Origin: Mycobacterium kyorinense
GTDB taxonomy: Bacteria > Actinomycetota > Actinomycetes > Mycobacteriales > Mycobacteriaceae
DNA: 64,000 nt
Assembly (NCBI RefSeq): GCF_002101735.1
Contig: NZ_LQPE01000007.1
Location: forward strand, 1 to 64,000
Reading direction: 5' to 3'
Below are positions 49,151-59,634 of the stretch, piece after piece (positions within the stretch are counted from its first letter, which is position 1; each line of letters starts with the position of its first letter). Made by a program: the position numbers and the translations under genes. The notes under the pieces are model-generated. The model was not told the DNA's origin, did not search any database, and saw only the letters and a list, made by a program, of their open reading frames with translations.

Positions 49151-51520
49151 TTAGGTTACCCACCTCCACCCGGCAATAGCCGGGTCGTCCTCCCCGTGCT
49201 CACGCGTGTAACGCCGCGCGGCCAGTCGGGCGTCGGCCATCCGCTGACGCAGCACGGCGGCGCGGTTGCCCAGCCCGTCGACCCGGTCGATCACATCCAT
49301 CACCAGGTGGAACCGGTCGAGATCGTTGAGCATCACCATGTCGAACGGCGTCGTGGTGGTGCCGCGCTCGCTGTACCCGCGCACATGCATGTGGTCGTGG
49401 TTGGCGCGGCGATACGTCAGCCGGTGGATCAGCCACGGGTAGCCGTGGTAGGCGAAGATCACCGGCGTGTCGGCGCCGAACAGTGCGTCGAATTCGCTGT
49501 CTGGCAGCCCGTGCGGATGCTCGGATTCCGGCTGCAGCCGCATGATGTCGACGACGTTGATCACCCGCACAGCCAGGTCGGGCAGTTCGCGTCGCAGGAT
49601 GTCGGCGGCGGCCAGCGTCTCCAGCGTCGGAATGTCTCCGGCGCAAGCCAATACGACGTCGGGCTCGGCAGTCGCCGTGCTGGCCCACTGCCAGATGCCC
49701 AGGCCACGGGTGCAGTGCGCGATCGCCTCCTCGATGCTCAGGTAGGCCAGCGCGGGCTGCTTGCCGGCGACGATCACGTTGACGTAGTCGCGGCTGCGCA
49801 GGCAGTGGTCGGCCACCGACAGCAGCGTGTTGCCGTCCGGCGGCAGGTAGACGCGCACGATCTCCGCACGCTTGTTGGCCACCAGGTCGATGAATCCCGG
49901 GTCCTGGTGGGAAGCGCCGTTGTGGTCCTGCCGCCACACGTGCGAGGTCAGCAGGTAGTTCAGCGACGCGATCGGCCGCCGCCACGACAGCTCGCGGCAG
50001 GTGGCCAGCCATTTGGCGTGCTGGTTGAACATCGAGTCGACGATGTGCACGAACGCCTCGTAGCAGTTGAACAGCCCGTGCCGGCCGGTCAGCAGGTAGC
50101 CCTCCAACCAGCCTTGGCACAGATGCTCGGAGAGCACCTCCATCACCCGGCCGTCGGGCGCCAGGTGCTCGTCGTCGGGCAGCGTCTCGGACAGCCACAC
50201 CTTGTCGGTCGACCCGTACACCGCGTCCAGTCGGTTGGAGGCCGTTTCGTCGGGGCCCATCAGCCGGAACCGGTCGGGGTTGCGGGCGATCACGTCGCGC
50301 AGGAAGGCGCCCAGTACCCGGGTGGCTTCATGGGTCTGCGTGCCCGGCTTCGAGACGTCCACCGCGTAGTCGCGAAAGTCCGGCAGGTCCAGGTCGTGTA
50401 GCAGCAGACCGCCGTTGGCGTGGGGGTTGGCGCTCATCCGGCGCTCCCCGCTGGGCGCCAGCGCGCGCAGCTCCGGACGCAGCCGGCCGTCGTCGTCGAA
50501 CAGCTCCCCGGGCCGGTAGCTGCGCAGCCACTCCTCGAGTTGCGCGCGGTGGGCGGGGTTGTCGTGGGTCTCGGCCAGCGGAACCTGGTGCGAGCGCCAG
50601 GTGCCCTCGACCTGCTTGCCGTCGACCACCTTCGGCCCGGTCCAGCCCTTGGGGGTGCGCAGCACGATCATCGGCCACACCGGCCGCTCGGTGGTCGCGC
50701 CGCTGCGGGCGTCGCGCTGAATGGTCGCGATGTCATCGAACGCGTCATCGAGCGCGGCGGCCAGCTGCTGGTGCACATTGGCCGGGTCGTCACCCGCTAC
50801 GGTGATCGGCCGATAGCCGTAGCCGCGCAGCAGCGACTCGAGCTCGTCGTGCGGGATGCGGGCCAGCACTGTCGGGTTGGCGATCTTGTAGCCGTTGAGA
50901 TGCAGGATCGGCAACACCGCGCCGTCGCGGGCCGGGTTGAGGAACTTGTTGGAATGCCAGCTGGCGGCCAACGGCCCGGTTTCGGCTTCCCCGTCGCCGA
51001 CCACGCAGGCCACCACCAGATCGGGGTTGTCGAACGCCGCGCCGTACGCATGCACCAGGGCATAGCCCAGCTCGCCGCCCTCGTGGATGGAACCCGGCGT
51101 CTGGGCTGCCACGTGACTGGGCACGCCGCCGGGAAAAGAGAACTGGCGGAACAGCTTTCGCATCCCCTCGGCGTCCTCTTCGATCCCGGTGTACACCTCG
51201 CTGTAGGTGCCTTCCAGGTACGCGTTGGCGACGAGTGCGGGGCCGCCGTGCCCGGGTCCGGTGATGAAGATTGCGTTGGCGTCGCGGGTGCGAATGACCC
51301 GGTTCAGGTGCGCATAGATCAGGTTCAGCCCCGGGGTGGTGCCCCAGTGGCCGAGCAGCCGCGGCTTGACGTGCTCGGGCGTCAGCGGTTCGCGCAGCAG
51401 CGGATTGTCCAGCAGATAGATCTGGCCGACCGACAGGTAGTTGGCGGCGCGCCAGTAGGCGTCGATGAGGGCGAGTTCGTAGTCGGAGAGGGTGGCCGGT
51501 GTCGCGGTTGGCAGACTCAT
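49151..51520 (-). CDS. xfp: Xylulose-5-phosphate/fructose-6-phosphate phosphoketolase
   Basis: ThDP enzyme of 789 residues, full family length. It cleaves xylulose-5-phosphate (and often fructose-6-phosphate) with phosphate to acetyl phosphate plus glyceraldehyde-3- or erythrose-4-phosphate. Signature segments are [78 protein letters not shown] (ThDP motif, about 175), SNRLDAVY and, near the end, [28 protein letters not shown]. The ATG at 51520 starts the conserved protein. Acetate kinase or Pta genes are not in the window. It is not expected here in M. tuberculosis. Confidence 0.94.
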   Translation of the reverse strand: MSLPTATPATLSDYELALIDAYWRAANYLSVGQIYLLDNPLLREPLTPEHVKPRLLGHWGTTPGLNLIYAHLNRVIRTRDANAIFITGPGHGGPALVANAYLEGTYSEVYTGIEEDAEGMRKLFRQFSFPGGVPSHVAAQTPGSIHEGGELGYALVHAYGAAFDNPDLVVACVVGDGEAETGPLAASWHSNKFLNPARDGAVLPILHLNGYKIANPTVLARIPHDELESLLRGYGYRPITVAGDDPANVHQQLAAALDDAFDDIATIQRDARSGATTERPVWPMIVLRTPKGWTGPKVVDGKQVEGTWRSHQVPLAETHDNPAHRAQLEEWLRSYRPGELFDDDGRLRPELRALAPSGERRMSANPHANGGLLLHDLDLPDFRDYAVDVSKPGTQTHEATRVLGAFLRDVIARNPDRFRLMGPDETASNRLDAVYGSTDKVWLSETLPDDEHLAPDGRVMEVLSEHLCQGWLEGYLLTGRHGLFNCYEAFVHIVDSMFNQHAKWLATCRELSWRRPIASLNYLLTSHVWRQDHNGASHQDPGFIDLVANKRAEIVRVYLPPDGNTLLSVADHCLRSRDYVNVIVAGKQPALAYLSIEEAIAHCTRGLGIWQWASTATAEPDVVLACAGDIPTLETLAAADILRRELPDLAVRVINVVDIMRLQPESEHPHGLPDSEFDALFGADTPVIFAYHGYPWLIHRLTYRRANHDHMHVRGYSERGTTTTPFDMVMLNDLDRFHLVMDVIDRVDGLGNRAAVLRQRMADARLAARRYTREHGEDDPAIAGWRWVT

Positions 51521-51570
51521 CCGTCCGATTGTCCCGACGGTCACGAAAACCCGCCAACTACGCTGAAGCC

Positions 51571-53877
51571 ATGGTCGAGGGTCTGCTGGCATCGCTGCGG
51601 GTGCTCGACCTGGCCGGCGACGACGCCGACGCGGTGGGCCGGATATTCGCCGACCTGGGCGCCGACGTGCTCAAAGTGGAGCCGCCGGGCGGCAGTCCGT
51701 CACGCACCCGGCTGCCGTCGCTGAATGGGCACAGCCTGCCGTTCGCGCTGCACAACGCCAACAAACGCAGCACCGTGCTCGACCCGTCCGACGCAGCGGA
51801 CCGCGCTCGCTTCCTCGAGCTGGCGGCCGGCGCCGACGTCGTCGTCGACAGCGGTCAGGCCATCGCCTACGGCGCGTCGTCCGCCGAACTGGCCGACCGG
51901 TATCCGCATCTGGTCGCGTTGTCGGTCACCGATTTCGGTGCGACGGGCCCGCGGTCGTCATGGCAGGCCACCGACCCCGTCTTCTACGCGTTGTCCGGCT
52001 CGCTGTCGCGCTCGGGTCCCACCACCGGCACACCGGTGCTGCCGCCGGACGGGATCGCGTCGGCCACCGCCGCCGTGCAGGCCACCTGGGCCGCTCTGGT
52101 CGCCTATTACAACCGGTTACGTTGCGGCACAGGCGATTACATCGACTTCTCTCGCTTCGACGCCGTCGTCATGGCGCTCGACCCGGCGTTCGGCACGCAC
52201 GGGCAGGCCGCCGCCGGCGTCCGTCGCCCGAATCGGTGGCGGGGGCGGCCGCGGAACCAGGACGCCTACCCGATCTACCCCTGCAAGGACGGCTACGTCC
52301 GGATCTGTGTGATGTCGCCGCGGCAGTGGCGCGGCCTGCGGCGGTGGCTGGGGGAGCCCGAGGAATTCCAGGATCCTCGCTACGACGTGATCGCCGCGCG
52401 GTTCGCCGCCTGGCCGCAGATCAGCGTGCTGATCGCGAAGCTGTTCGCCGGCCGGACGATGAAGGAGCTGGTGTCGGCCGGGCAGGCCAACGGTGTGCCG
52501 ATCGCGGCGGTGCTCTCACCGGCGCAAATCCTTGCCTCCGACCACTTTCGATCGGTCGGGGCCGTCACCGAAACCGAACTCGTCCCCGGCGTGCGCACCA
52601 CGATCCCGGTCGGCTACTTCTCGATAGACGGCCGGCACAGCGGTTTTCGTGCACCCGCTCCCGCGCCCGGCAGTGACGAAGCGTCCTGGCGGGCCGATTC
52701 GCCGCCCGGCACGACGCGCCAGAAGACTGCCCTCCCGTTCGACGGGCTGCGGATCGTCGACCTCGGCATCATCGTGGCCGGCGGCGAATGCAGCCGGCTG
52801 TTCGGTGATCTGGGCGCCGAGGTCATCAAGGTCGAAAGCGCCGCCTACCCGGACGGATTGCGTCAGGCCCGCGCCGGCGAGGCGATGAGCGAGTCGTTCG
52901 CCTGGGCGCACCGCAACAACCTCGGGCTCGGACTGGACCTGCGCAGCACAGCGGGTAAAAGAGTCTTCGGCCGCCTGGTCGCGAACGCCGACGCGGTGTT
53001 CGCCAACTTCAAGCCGGGAACTCTTGCCGCACTTGGTTTCCCGTACCAGGCGCTGCGTGACCTCAACCCACGGATCGTGCTCGCCGAGAGCAGCGCGTTC
53101 GGCGATGCCGGCCCCTGGAGCACCCGGATGGGCTACGGCCCGCTGGTGCGGGCGACCACCGGGGTCACCAAGCTGTGGACGTCCGAGGAGGCCGCCGCCG
53201 ACACCACGCGGCACCCGTTTTACGACGCGACGACGATCTTTCCCGACCACGTGGTCGGACGGATCACCGCGATCGGGGCGCTGGCCGCGCTGATTCATCG
53301 CGACCGCACCGGTTCCGGTAGCCGCGTTCATGTTTCGCAGGCCGCGGCCGTCGTGAACCAGCTCGACACCCTGTATGTCGCCGAGGCGGCGCGCGCGGCC
53401 GGCCGGGCTGAGGTACGCGACGACGTCAGCGTGCACGCCGTCTACCCCTGCGCCGGCGACGACGAGTGGTGCGTCATCTCCATCCGCAACGACACCGATT
53501 GGCGCGCTGCCGCAAGGGTTTTCGGCGAATGCGCGACGATCTCGGACTGGACCCGCACGCGCACCCCGGCGCAGGTCGCCGAAGCGCTGCAGTCGGTCGG
53601 AGTTCCCGCCGGGCCGATGAACCGCCCACCTGACGTTCTGGAAGACCCGCAGCTGTTGCACCGAAAGTTGTTCAGCCCCATGAGCCATCCGCTGTTCGAC
53701 CACCCGCTGCCGGCCGAAACCGGCCCGGCGCCGTTTCGCCACATCCCCCCGGCGCCGCAGCGGCCCGCGCCGCTGCCCGGTCAGGACACCCGCGAGATCT
53801 GCCGCAAGGTGCTGCAGATGAGCAGCGAGGAAACCGAGCAGCTGATCAACGACGGCGTATTGTTTGCAGCCATTTAG
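51571..53877 (+). CDS. Tandem-domain class III CoA-transferase (CaiB/BaiF, Rv1866-like)
   Basis: Protein of 768 residues (Rv1866, 778) made of two CoA-transferase III modules. The first (about 1-370) begins [37 protein letters not shown]. The second (about 390-740) begins [34 protein letters not shown]. Each module has the usual [16 protein letters not shown]- or [15 protein letters not shown]-type helix. The enzyme moves CoA between carboxylic acids; the substrate is unknown. Divergent from xfp by 50 bases. The following thiolase-like and epimerase-fusion genes conserve the Rv1866-1868 order. Confidence 0.9.
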   Translation: MVEGLLASLRVLDLAGDDADAVGRIFADLGADVLKVEPPGGSPSRTRLPSLNGHSLPFALHNANKRSTVLDPSDAADRARFLELAAGADVVVDSGQAIAYGASSAELADRYPHLVALSVTDFGATGPRSSWQATDPVFYALSGSLSRSGPTTGTPVLPPDGIASATAAVQATWAALVAYYNRLRCGTGDYIDFSRFDAVVMALDPAFGTHGQAAAGVRRPNRWRGRPRNQDAYPIYPCKDGYVRICVMSPRQWRGLRRWLGEPEEFQDPRYDVIAARFAAWPQISVLIAKLFAGRTMKELVSAGQANGVPIAAVLSPAQILASDHFRSVGAVTETELVPGVRTTIPVGYFSIDGRHSGFRAPAPAPGSDEASWRADSPPGTTRQKTALPFDGLRIVDLGIIVAGGECSRLFGDLGAEVIKVESAAYPDGLRQARAGEAMSESFAWAHRNNLGLGLDLRSTAGKRVFGRLVANADAVFANFKPGTLAALGFPYQALRDLNPRIVLAESSAFGDAGPWSTRMGYGPLVRATTGVTKLWTSEEAAADTTRHPFYDATTIFPDHVVGRITAIGALAALIHRDRTGSGSRVHVSQAAAVVNQLDTLYVAEAARAAGRAEVRDDVSVHAVYPCAGDDEWCVISIRNDTDWRAAARVFGECATISDWTRTRTPAQVAEALQSVGVPAGPMNRPPDVLEDPQLLHRKLFSPMSHPLFDHPLPAETGPAPFRHIPPAPQRPAPLPGQDTREICRKVLQMSSEETEQLINDGVLFAAI

Positions 53878-53885
53878 ACTCCTCT

Positions 53886-53945
53886 GCGAGCGTGCACAAA
53901 GGTACGGCAGTTACGGCGTGTCGCCGTACAAACACGCACGCTCGC
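53886..53945. repeat. Nested inverted repeat, copy 3 of the GCGAGCGTGC hairpin family
   Basis: Outer arms GCGAGCGTGC (53886-53895) and GCACGCTCGC (53936-53945) are perfect. An inner perfect pair GTACGGC (53902-53908) and GCCGTAC (53923-53929) adds a second stem. It fills the gap between the CoA-transferase stop (53877) and the thiolase-like start (53968). Confidence 0.65.
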
Positions 53946-53967
53946 GCTCGTGAAAGGTTCTCAACGC

Positions 53968-55443
53968 ATGCCCGTCGACCCGCGGACACCGGTGCTGATC
54001 GGCTACGGCCAGGTCAACCAGCTCGAGGACAACCCGGACATCGAACCCGTCGACCTGATGGTCGCCGCCGCCCGCGAGGCCGCCGACCAGCGGGTGCTCG
54101 CCGCGGTGGACTCGATTCGGGTGGTGAACCTGTTGTCGGCACGCTACCGCGACCCCGGCCTGCTGCTCGGGCAGCGCGTCGGCGCCGACAACCCGGCCAC
54201 CCGCTACAGCGGCGTGGGCGGCAACGTCCCACAGACGCTGGTGAACCAGGCCTGCCTGGACATTCAGCACGGGCGCACCGACGTGACGCTGGTGGCAGGC
54301 GCCGAAGCCTGGCGCACCAGGATGCAGTTGAAGGCGCAGGGCCGCCGGCTGACCTGGACCGAGCAAGACGAATCGGTTCCGATCGCGCCGGGCGGTGACG
54401 ACAACGTCCCGATGGCCGGGCCCGCCGAGGAACGCATCGAACTCGCCCGCCCGGCCCACGTCTACCCGCTGTTCGAACAGGCACTGCGGATCAGCACCGG
54501 CGAGCCGATCGAGGACCACCGCAGGCGCATCGGCGAGCTGTGGGCACGGTTCAACGCCGTCGCCGTAGCTAATCCGCATGCCTGGATCCGCAAACCCCTT
54601 GCCGCCGAGGAGATTTGGCAGGCCGGTCCGACCAACCGGATGATCAGCTGGCCCTACACCAAGCTGATGAACTCCAACAACATGGTCGACCAGGGCGCCG
54701 TGCTGGTGCTGGCCTCGGCGGAGGCCGCGACCCGCCTGCAGATCCCTGCCGACCGCTGGGTCTACCCGTATGCCGGCACCGACGCACACGACACCTACGC
54801 GATCAGCGAGCGGGCCGAACTGCACCGCTGCCCGGCGATCCGGATCGGTGGCGCCCGCGCGCTGGAACTAGCCGGACTCGGTGTCGACGACGTCGACTAC
54901 GTCGACCTGTATTCGTGCTTCCCGTCCGCGGTCCAGATCGCGGCAGCCGAACTCGGGCTGCCGGTCGACGACCCGAGCCGGCCGCTGACCGTAACCGGTG
55001 GGCTGACGTTCGCGGGTGGGCCGTGGAGCAACTACGTCACGCACTCGATTGCGACGATGGCCGAATTGCTGATCGCCAACCCCGGCCGTCGCGGCCTGAT
55101 CACCGCCAACGGCGGCTATCTGACCAAGCACAGCTTCGGTGTGTACGGCACCGAGCCGCCGGCATCGCAATTCCGTTGGGAGGACGTGCAATCCGTCGTC
55201 GATCGGGAACCGACCCGACCGGCGCTGGTCGAATGGGACGGCGTGGGGACCGTCGAATCGTGGACCACGCCGTTCGACCGGGACGGCCGCCCGGAGAAGG
55301 CGTATGTGGCGGTTCGCACCCCCGACGAGTCGCGCACGCTGGCGGTGATCGCCGATGCGGCGGCGGCCGAGGCGACGGCGCACGACGACATCGCCGGCGC
55401 CAAGGTCACCGTCCGCCCCGATGGCACGGCCACTTTGCGCTAG
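53968..55443 (+). CDS. Thiolase-like acetyl-CoA acetyltransferase family protein (Rv1867-like)
   Basis: Thiolase-superfamily protein of 491 residues (Rv1867, about 494). Thiolase-type segments are TPVLIGYGQVNQ at the start, YSGVGGNVPQTLVNQACLDIQHGRTDVTLVAGAEA (Cys where thiolases have the acyl-binding residue), GVDDVDYVDLYSCFPSAVQIA and LTFAGGPWSNYVTHSIATMAEL. An OB-like C-terminal extension of about 100 residues follows, as in SCP-x/acetyl-CoA acetyltransferase-like proteins. The reaction is unproven. The ATG at 53968 is favoured over the GTG at 53950. Confidence 0.87.
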   Translation: MPVDPRTPVLIGYGQVNQLEDNPDIEPVDLMVAAAREAADQRVLAAVDSIRVVNLLSARYRDPGLLLGQRVGADNPATRYSGVGGNVPQTLVNQACLDIQHGRTDVTLVAGAEAWRTRMQLKAQGRRLTWTEQDESVPIAPGGDDNVPMAGPAEERIELARPAHVYPLFEQALRISTGEPIEDHRRRIGELWARFNAVAVANPHAWIRKPLAAEEIWQAGPTNRMISWPYTKLMNSNNMVDQGAVLVLASAEAATRLQIPADRWVYPYAGTDAHDTYAISERAELHRCPAIRIGGARALELAGLGVDDVDYVDLYSCFPSAVQIAAAELGLPVDDPSRPLTVTGGLTFAGGPWSNYVTHSIATMAELLIANPGRRGLITANGGYLTKHSFGVYGTEPPASQFRWEDVQSVVDREPTRPALVEWDGVGTVESWTTPFDRDGRPEKAYVAVRTPDESRTLAVIADAAAAEATAHDDIAGAKVTVRPDGTATLR

Positions 55444-55534
55444 GTAGGTCACGAAATCGACGTCAGGGTGTCCAAAGCTTGCTGGGAACCCTCACCGCGC
55501 GCCTATTGTCGGGGTAGACGGGGAGGTGAGCAGT

Positions 55535-57652
55535 ATGCGGATCCTGGTCACCGGCGCCACCGGGATGATGGGTCGCACACTGGCCCGGCAGTTGATCGCC
55601 GCCGGACACGCAGTCAATGGCATCGCACGACATCCGCACGACAACCTGGATCCCGAGGTCGATTTTGTTTGCGCGCGGCTGGGCGGGCCGGTTCTGCAAC
55701 AGCTCTGCGACGAGTCGCACGTGGTAGTGCACCTCGCCCCGGTCGATCCGACCGCGCCCGGCACCGCCGGCATCAACGGGTTGGTGCACGTCGCACACGC
55801 CGCCGCGCGTGCCGGTGCCCGGTTGATCTTCGTATCGCAGGCTGCCGGAGAACCGGAGCTGTACCAGCAGGCCGAGAAGCTGGTGTCCACCGGCTGGGCG
55901 CCGAGCTTGATCGTCCGGGTGGCGCCGCTGGTGGGCCGCCAACTCGACTGGGCGGTATGCCGCACCGTGGCCACCGTGATGCGCGGCAAGGAGTCGCTGC
56001 GGCCGGTGCGGCTGCTGCACGTCGACGACCTGGTCCGCTTCCTGGTGATCGCGGCGACCGCCACCACCACCGGTGTCGTGGATGTCGCCACCACGGACAC
56101 CACCAACATGGTTGTCGCGCGACACCTGCTGCGCGCCGCAGACCAGCGGCCCCGACCGCACCGGCTTCCCACCTGGGCAGAGCTCACGCCGGACATGGAT
56201 CTTGCTGCGCTGCAAGAGGATTGGCAGTTCGAGCTCGGTTGGTCAGCCGCTGACGCCCTCGCCGACACCGCGCGCGGCCTGTGCGGCCGCAAACTCGACG
56301 CCGGCGGCGCCGTCGACCTTCCGGGCCATCTGCCGCTGCCGTCTGAGCCGGTGCCGCGCTCCGGCCCGCCCGACGGAACACCGCTGCAGTGTGCGGCGCC
56401 GGACGGGCTGGAGGGCGAATTCGACGACCGGATCGATCCCCGGTTCCCGGTCTTCGCCGCCTCGACACTGGCCGAGGCGCTGCCGGGCCCGTTGACGCCG
56501 ATGACGCTCGACGTCCAGTTGTCCGGCTTGCGGATGGCCAACCGGGTGATGGGTCAGGTGATGGCGCTGGGCGGCGTGATGGCCGCCGAGTGGGGCAGCC
56601 GCGCCATCGCGGTGTTCGGCCATCGGCCCTACGTCGGGGTATCGGCCGGCGTGATCGCGGCCGGTCAGCTGCCCGGCTGGGACGAGAGTGCGGTCCTGCA
56701 GCATTCGCTGGGCGACACCCCGGTCGGAGAACTGTTGCCGCTGGGCCGTCCACCGCTGGCCGGTGGGCTGCTGGGATCGGCGGCCAAGGCCGTCGTCGTC
56801 ACCCGGGCAGTGGCGATGCTGCGTCATCTGAAAGCCGACACGCAGGCCTACAGCGCGGCGGCGACGGCCGAGCATCTCGACGCGGCGCAGCTGTCCTCGT
56901 TGTCCGAAGCTGCCCTGCAGGCACGCATTTGCCTGCTGCGCGACCGGATTCACCAGGGGTGGCGGCTGACCGCGCTGTGGCTGATCGACAGCGGCGTCAC
57001 CGCGGCGGCGCTGGAGCGCACCGACTCTCACGCGCCGGTGCCGGGCGTCGAGGCGCTGATGGACAGCGGACGCATCGCGACCGAGACCGCAGCCCTGGAG
57101 GCGGTGCTGCGGCGCGACCCGCGGGTGTGCGCGCTGGCGGCCGAGGGCGATATCGACAGCGTTCGCGCGCTGTCGCTGAGTGCTTCCGCCGAAATCAAGG
57201 CGGTGATGGCCCGGATTTCCCACCGGGGGCCGGGCGACGCCGAACTGGCAAACCCCGTCTTCGGCGATGATCCGGCCAGGTTGCTCATTGCCACCGCACG
57301 TGCGGCGGCGGCACCGATCGATGCCGCGTCGCCCCCGGACGTATTCGCAGAAACACTCCCGGAGCGGATGGCGGCCAACGCCCGGTCATCCCGAGAGCTG
57401 GCGCACGACACCACCATGCGGTTCACCCACGAATTGCGAATGACCTTGCGTGAGTTCGGGTCTCGACGACTGGCGGCTGACCTGATCGACGCGGTGGACG
57501 ACGTGTACTACCTGACCTGCGACGAACTGCTCACCATGCCGGGCGACGCCCGACTGCGGATCAAGCGGCGCCGCACCGAGCGGGAACGGTTGCAGGCGCT
57601 GCGGCTACCCGACGTCATCGACCACAGCTGGCGGCCGCTCGACGTCAGCTGA
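55535..57652 (+). CDS. Fusion of NAD-dependent epimerase-like and PEP-synthase-like C-terminal domains (Rv1868-like)
   Basis: Protein of 705 residues (Rv1868, about 699). Residues about 1-290 form an extended-SDR fold: MRILVTGATGMMGRTLARQL is the dinucleotide motif and ALVGRQ/RLLHVDDLVRFLV follow the family pattern. The rest, FAASTLAEALPGPLTPMTLDVQLSGLRMANRVMG and later DDVYYLTCDELL, resembles the C-terminal part of PEP-synthase/rifampicin-phosphotransferase-type proteins. The ATP-grasp and swivelling His domains are absent, so phosphotransfer is unlikely. Function unknown. The ATG at 55535 has GGGGAGG nine bases upstream. Its end overlaps the convergent gene by 8 bases. Confidence 0.85.
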   Translation: MRILVTGATGMMGRTLARQLIAAGHAVNGIARHPHDNLDPEVDFVCARLGGPVLQQLCDESHVVVHLAPVDPTAPGTAGINGLVHVAHAAARAGARLIFVSQAAGEPELYQQAEKLVSTGWAPSLIVRVAPLVGRQLDWAVCRTVATVMRGKESLRPVRLLHVDDLVRFLVIAATATTTGVVDVATTDTTNMVVARHLLRAADQRPRPHRLPTWAELTPDMDLAALQEDWQFELGWSAADALADTARGLCGRKLDAGGAVDLPGHLPLPSEPVPRSGPPDGTPLQCAAPDGLEGEFDDRIDPRFPVFAASTLAEALPGPLTPMTLDVQLSGLRMANRVMGQVMALGGVMAAEWGSRAIAVFGHRPYVGVSAGVIAAGQLPGWDESAVLQHSLGDTPVGELLPLGRPPLAGGLLGSAAKAVVVTRAVAMLRHLKADTQAYSAAATAEHLDAAQLSSLSEAALQARICLLRDRIHQGWRLTALWLIDSGVTAAALERTDSHAPVPGVEALMDSGRIATETAALEAVLRRDPRVCALAAEGDIDSVRALSLSASAEIKAVMARISHRGPGDAELANPVFGDDPARLLIATARAAAAPIDAASPPDVFAETLPERMAANARSSRELAHDTTMRFTHELRMTLREFGSRRLAADLIDAVDDVYYLTCDELLTMPGDARLRIKRRRTERERLQALRLPDVIDHSWRPLDVS

Positions 57653-58877
57653 TCAGTCCGGCCAGCGCAACCTGCGGATCGGCCAGCCGGTCGGGGTCGA
57701 CCGGATTCTGCGAGCGGATCAGGGTTTTGACGTCGTCGAGCACGTCCCAGATGTTGACGTTCATCCCGGCCAGCACCCGGTTTTCGGCGTCGAGCCAGAA
57801 GGCGACGAACTCGCGGCCGTCGAGGTCGCCGCGAAACACCACCCGGTCGTAGCTCGGTGCATAGCCGACGTACTCCATGCCCAGGTCGTACTGGTCGGTG
57901 AAAAAGTATGGCAGCTCGGCGTATTCGCCCGGGTTTCCGAGCATTCCGTCGACGGCCACCGCGGGCTGCTTGAGCGCGTTGGCCCAGTGCTCGGTGCGGA
58001 TGCGGGTGCGGTACAGCGGATGCTCCGCAGCGGCGATGTCGCCGACGGCGTAGATGTCGGCGGCGCTGCTGCGCAACGACGGGTCGACCAGCACGCCGCC
58101 GTCACCCATCGACAGCCCGGCTTCCTGTGCCAGCTCGATGTTGGGCTGGGCGCCGACGGCCACCAGCACAGCATCGGCGCTAACCGTCGACCCGTCACCC
58201 AGCTTGAGGCCGGTGGCCTTCCCGTCTGCGGTCGTGATCTCACCGACCTGGGTCTGCAACCGCAGGTCGACACCGTGGTCGCGATGCAGAGCGGCGAACA
58301 CCGTGCCGACCTCTTCGCCGAGCGCGGCCAGCAGCGGCAGTTTTGCGGTCTCGACCACGGTGACGTCGACGCCGCGCTGGCGGGCGCTGGCGGCTACCTC
58401 CAGGCCAATCCACCCGGCGCCTACCACCGCGAGCGACGACCCTTCGGCCAGAATGGAATTCAGCGCCGACGCGTCTTCGAACGTCCGCAGATAGTGAACC
58501 CCTGCCGCGTCGGCTCCGGACATCGGCAAACGCCGGGACCGCGACCCGGTGGCCAGCAAGAGTTTGTCGTAGCCGACGGCGGTGTCGTCGCCCAGACTGA
58601 CGCTGCGCGCGGACGCATCGACCGCGACGGCCCGGGCGCCCAGCCGCAGATCGATGTCGTGGTCGGTGTACCAAGCCGACTCGTGCACGGTGAAATCGGT
58701 GAGCGATTTCTTGCCGGCCAGAAACTCCTTCGACAACGGCGGTCGCTCGTAGGGCAAATGTTCTTCTTCGGCAACCAGGACGACGCGGCCGTCGAAGTCT
58801 TTGTCACGCAATGCTTCTGCGGCTTTTGCTCCGGCGAGCCCGCCGCCGACGATGACGAATGTGGTTGAGCTGGCCAT
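57645..58877 (-). CDS. FAD-dependent ferredoxin reductase-like protein (Rv1869c)
   Basis: Pyridine-nucleotide-disulphide-type reductase of 410 residues (Rv1869c, 411). FAD motif FVIVGGGLAGAKAAEAL (7-23), NAD motif LAVVGAGWIGLEVAASA (about 150), and DIYAVGDIAAAEHPLY for the second FAD contact. A reductase C-terminal domain ends the protein, as in rubredoxin/ferredoxin reductases of oxygenase systems. It should pass electrons from NAD(P)H to a ferredoxin or P450 partner; none is adjacent. The ATG at 58877 starts the conserved N terminus. Confidence 0.9.
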   Translation of the reverse strand: MASSTTFVIVGGGLAGAKAAEALRDKDFDGRVVLVAEEEHLPYERPPLSKEFLAGKKSLTDFTVHESAWYTDHDIDLRLGARAVAVDASARSVSLGDDTAVGYDKLLLATGSRSRRLPMSGADAAGVHYLRTFEDASALNSILAEGSSLAVVGAGWIGLEVAASARQRGVDVTVVETAKLPLLAALGEEVGTVFAALHRDHGVDLRLQTQVGEITTADGKATGLKLGDGSTVSADAVLVAVGAQPNIELAQEAGLSMGDGGVLVDPSLRSSAADIYAVGDIAAAEHPLYRTRIRTEHWANALKQPAVAVDGMLGNPGEYAELPYFFTDQYDLGMEYVGYAPSYDRVVFRGDLDGREFVAFWLDAENRVLAGMNVNIWDVLDDVKTLIRSQNPVDPDRLADPQVALAGLIS

Positions 58878-58901
58878 GGCGTCCACCCTACTCGGCTGCA
58901 C

Positions 58902-59627
58902 TCAGCGCAAAAGGTCCTTGAGCAAAAGCGCATTGCGCACGGCGTGACCGTGCGGGTCGTTGTTGAAGTACATCCACACGTCGCGGCCTTCGCGGTCCCA
59001 GCCGGCGATCCGCTCGGCCCAGCGCCGCAACTCGTCGTCCGGGTAGGAGCCGGCGTACATCGAATCCGGATCCGGGCCGTGCATCCGGATGTACACAAAA
59101 TCGGTGGTGGCGCGGGGGATACACGGCAGTCCGGCCCCGCTCATCACCACATATGCGGCATTGCGTCGTTCCAGCAGCGCATACACGCCCGCGTCGTTCC
59201 ACGACGGGTGGCGCAACTCGACGGCCACCCGTATCCATGCCGGCATGCTCGCCAGAAACGAATCGAGCCGCTCGTCGTCGCGGCGCTGCTCGGGATGCAA
59301 CTGCACCAACAGCACACCGCGCCGATCACCCAATGTCTGCCAACAACGTTCGAACCGCTCGATCCACGGCTCCGGCGAGGACAGCCGGCGGTAGTGGGTC
59401 AGGCCGCGATGCGCCTTCACCGACATCGCGAACCCGTTCGGCAGCTGCCGGCGCCACCCGTCGAACGTCGAATCCTTGGGCCAGCGATAGAAACTGGCGT
59501 TCAGCTCGACGGTGTCGAACACCTCGATGTAGCGGGCCAACCGCCGCGCCGACGGCAGGCCCCGCGGGTAGAGCACGTCGGCCCAGTGGTCGTAGGACCA
59601 TCCGGAGGTGCCGATCCGTATCGTCAC
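58902..59627 (-). CDS. DUF72 family protein
   Basis: TIM-barrel-like protein of 241 residues. The family pattern is clear: IRIGTSGWSYDHWADVLYP at the start, FDTVELNASFYRWP, FAMSVKAHRGLTHYRRL, VAVELRHPSWNDAGVYALL, DFVYIRMHGPD and MYFNNDPHGHAVRNALLL at the end. DUF72 proteins (YecE-like) have no settled function; conserved acidic and His residues suggest an enzyme. The start is a GTG at 59627. It is 24 bases from the ferredoxin reductase gene and 7 from the gene before it, so it lies within the - strand run. Confidence 0.88.
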   Translation of the reverse strand: MTIRIGTSGWSYDHWADVLYPRGLPSARRLARYIEVFDTVELNASFYRWPKDSTFDGWRRQLPNGFAMSVKAHRGLTHYRRLSSPEPWIERFERCWQTLGDRRGVLLVQLHPEQRRDDERLDSFLASMPAWIRVAVELRHPSWNDAGVYALLERRNAAYVVMSGAGLPCIPRATTDFVYIRMHGPDPDSMYAGSYPDDELRRWAERIAGWDREGRDVWMYFNNDPHGHAVRNALLLKDLLR

Positions 59628-59634
59628 CGGCGGC

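Noticed and set aside
51521-51592. 24-residue N-terminal extension of phosphoketolase
   Set aside because: The extension is Arg/Trp-rich and not phosphoketolase-like; it also runs into the divergent CoA-transferase upstream region.
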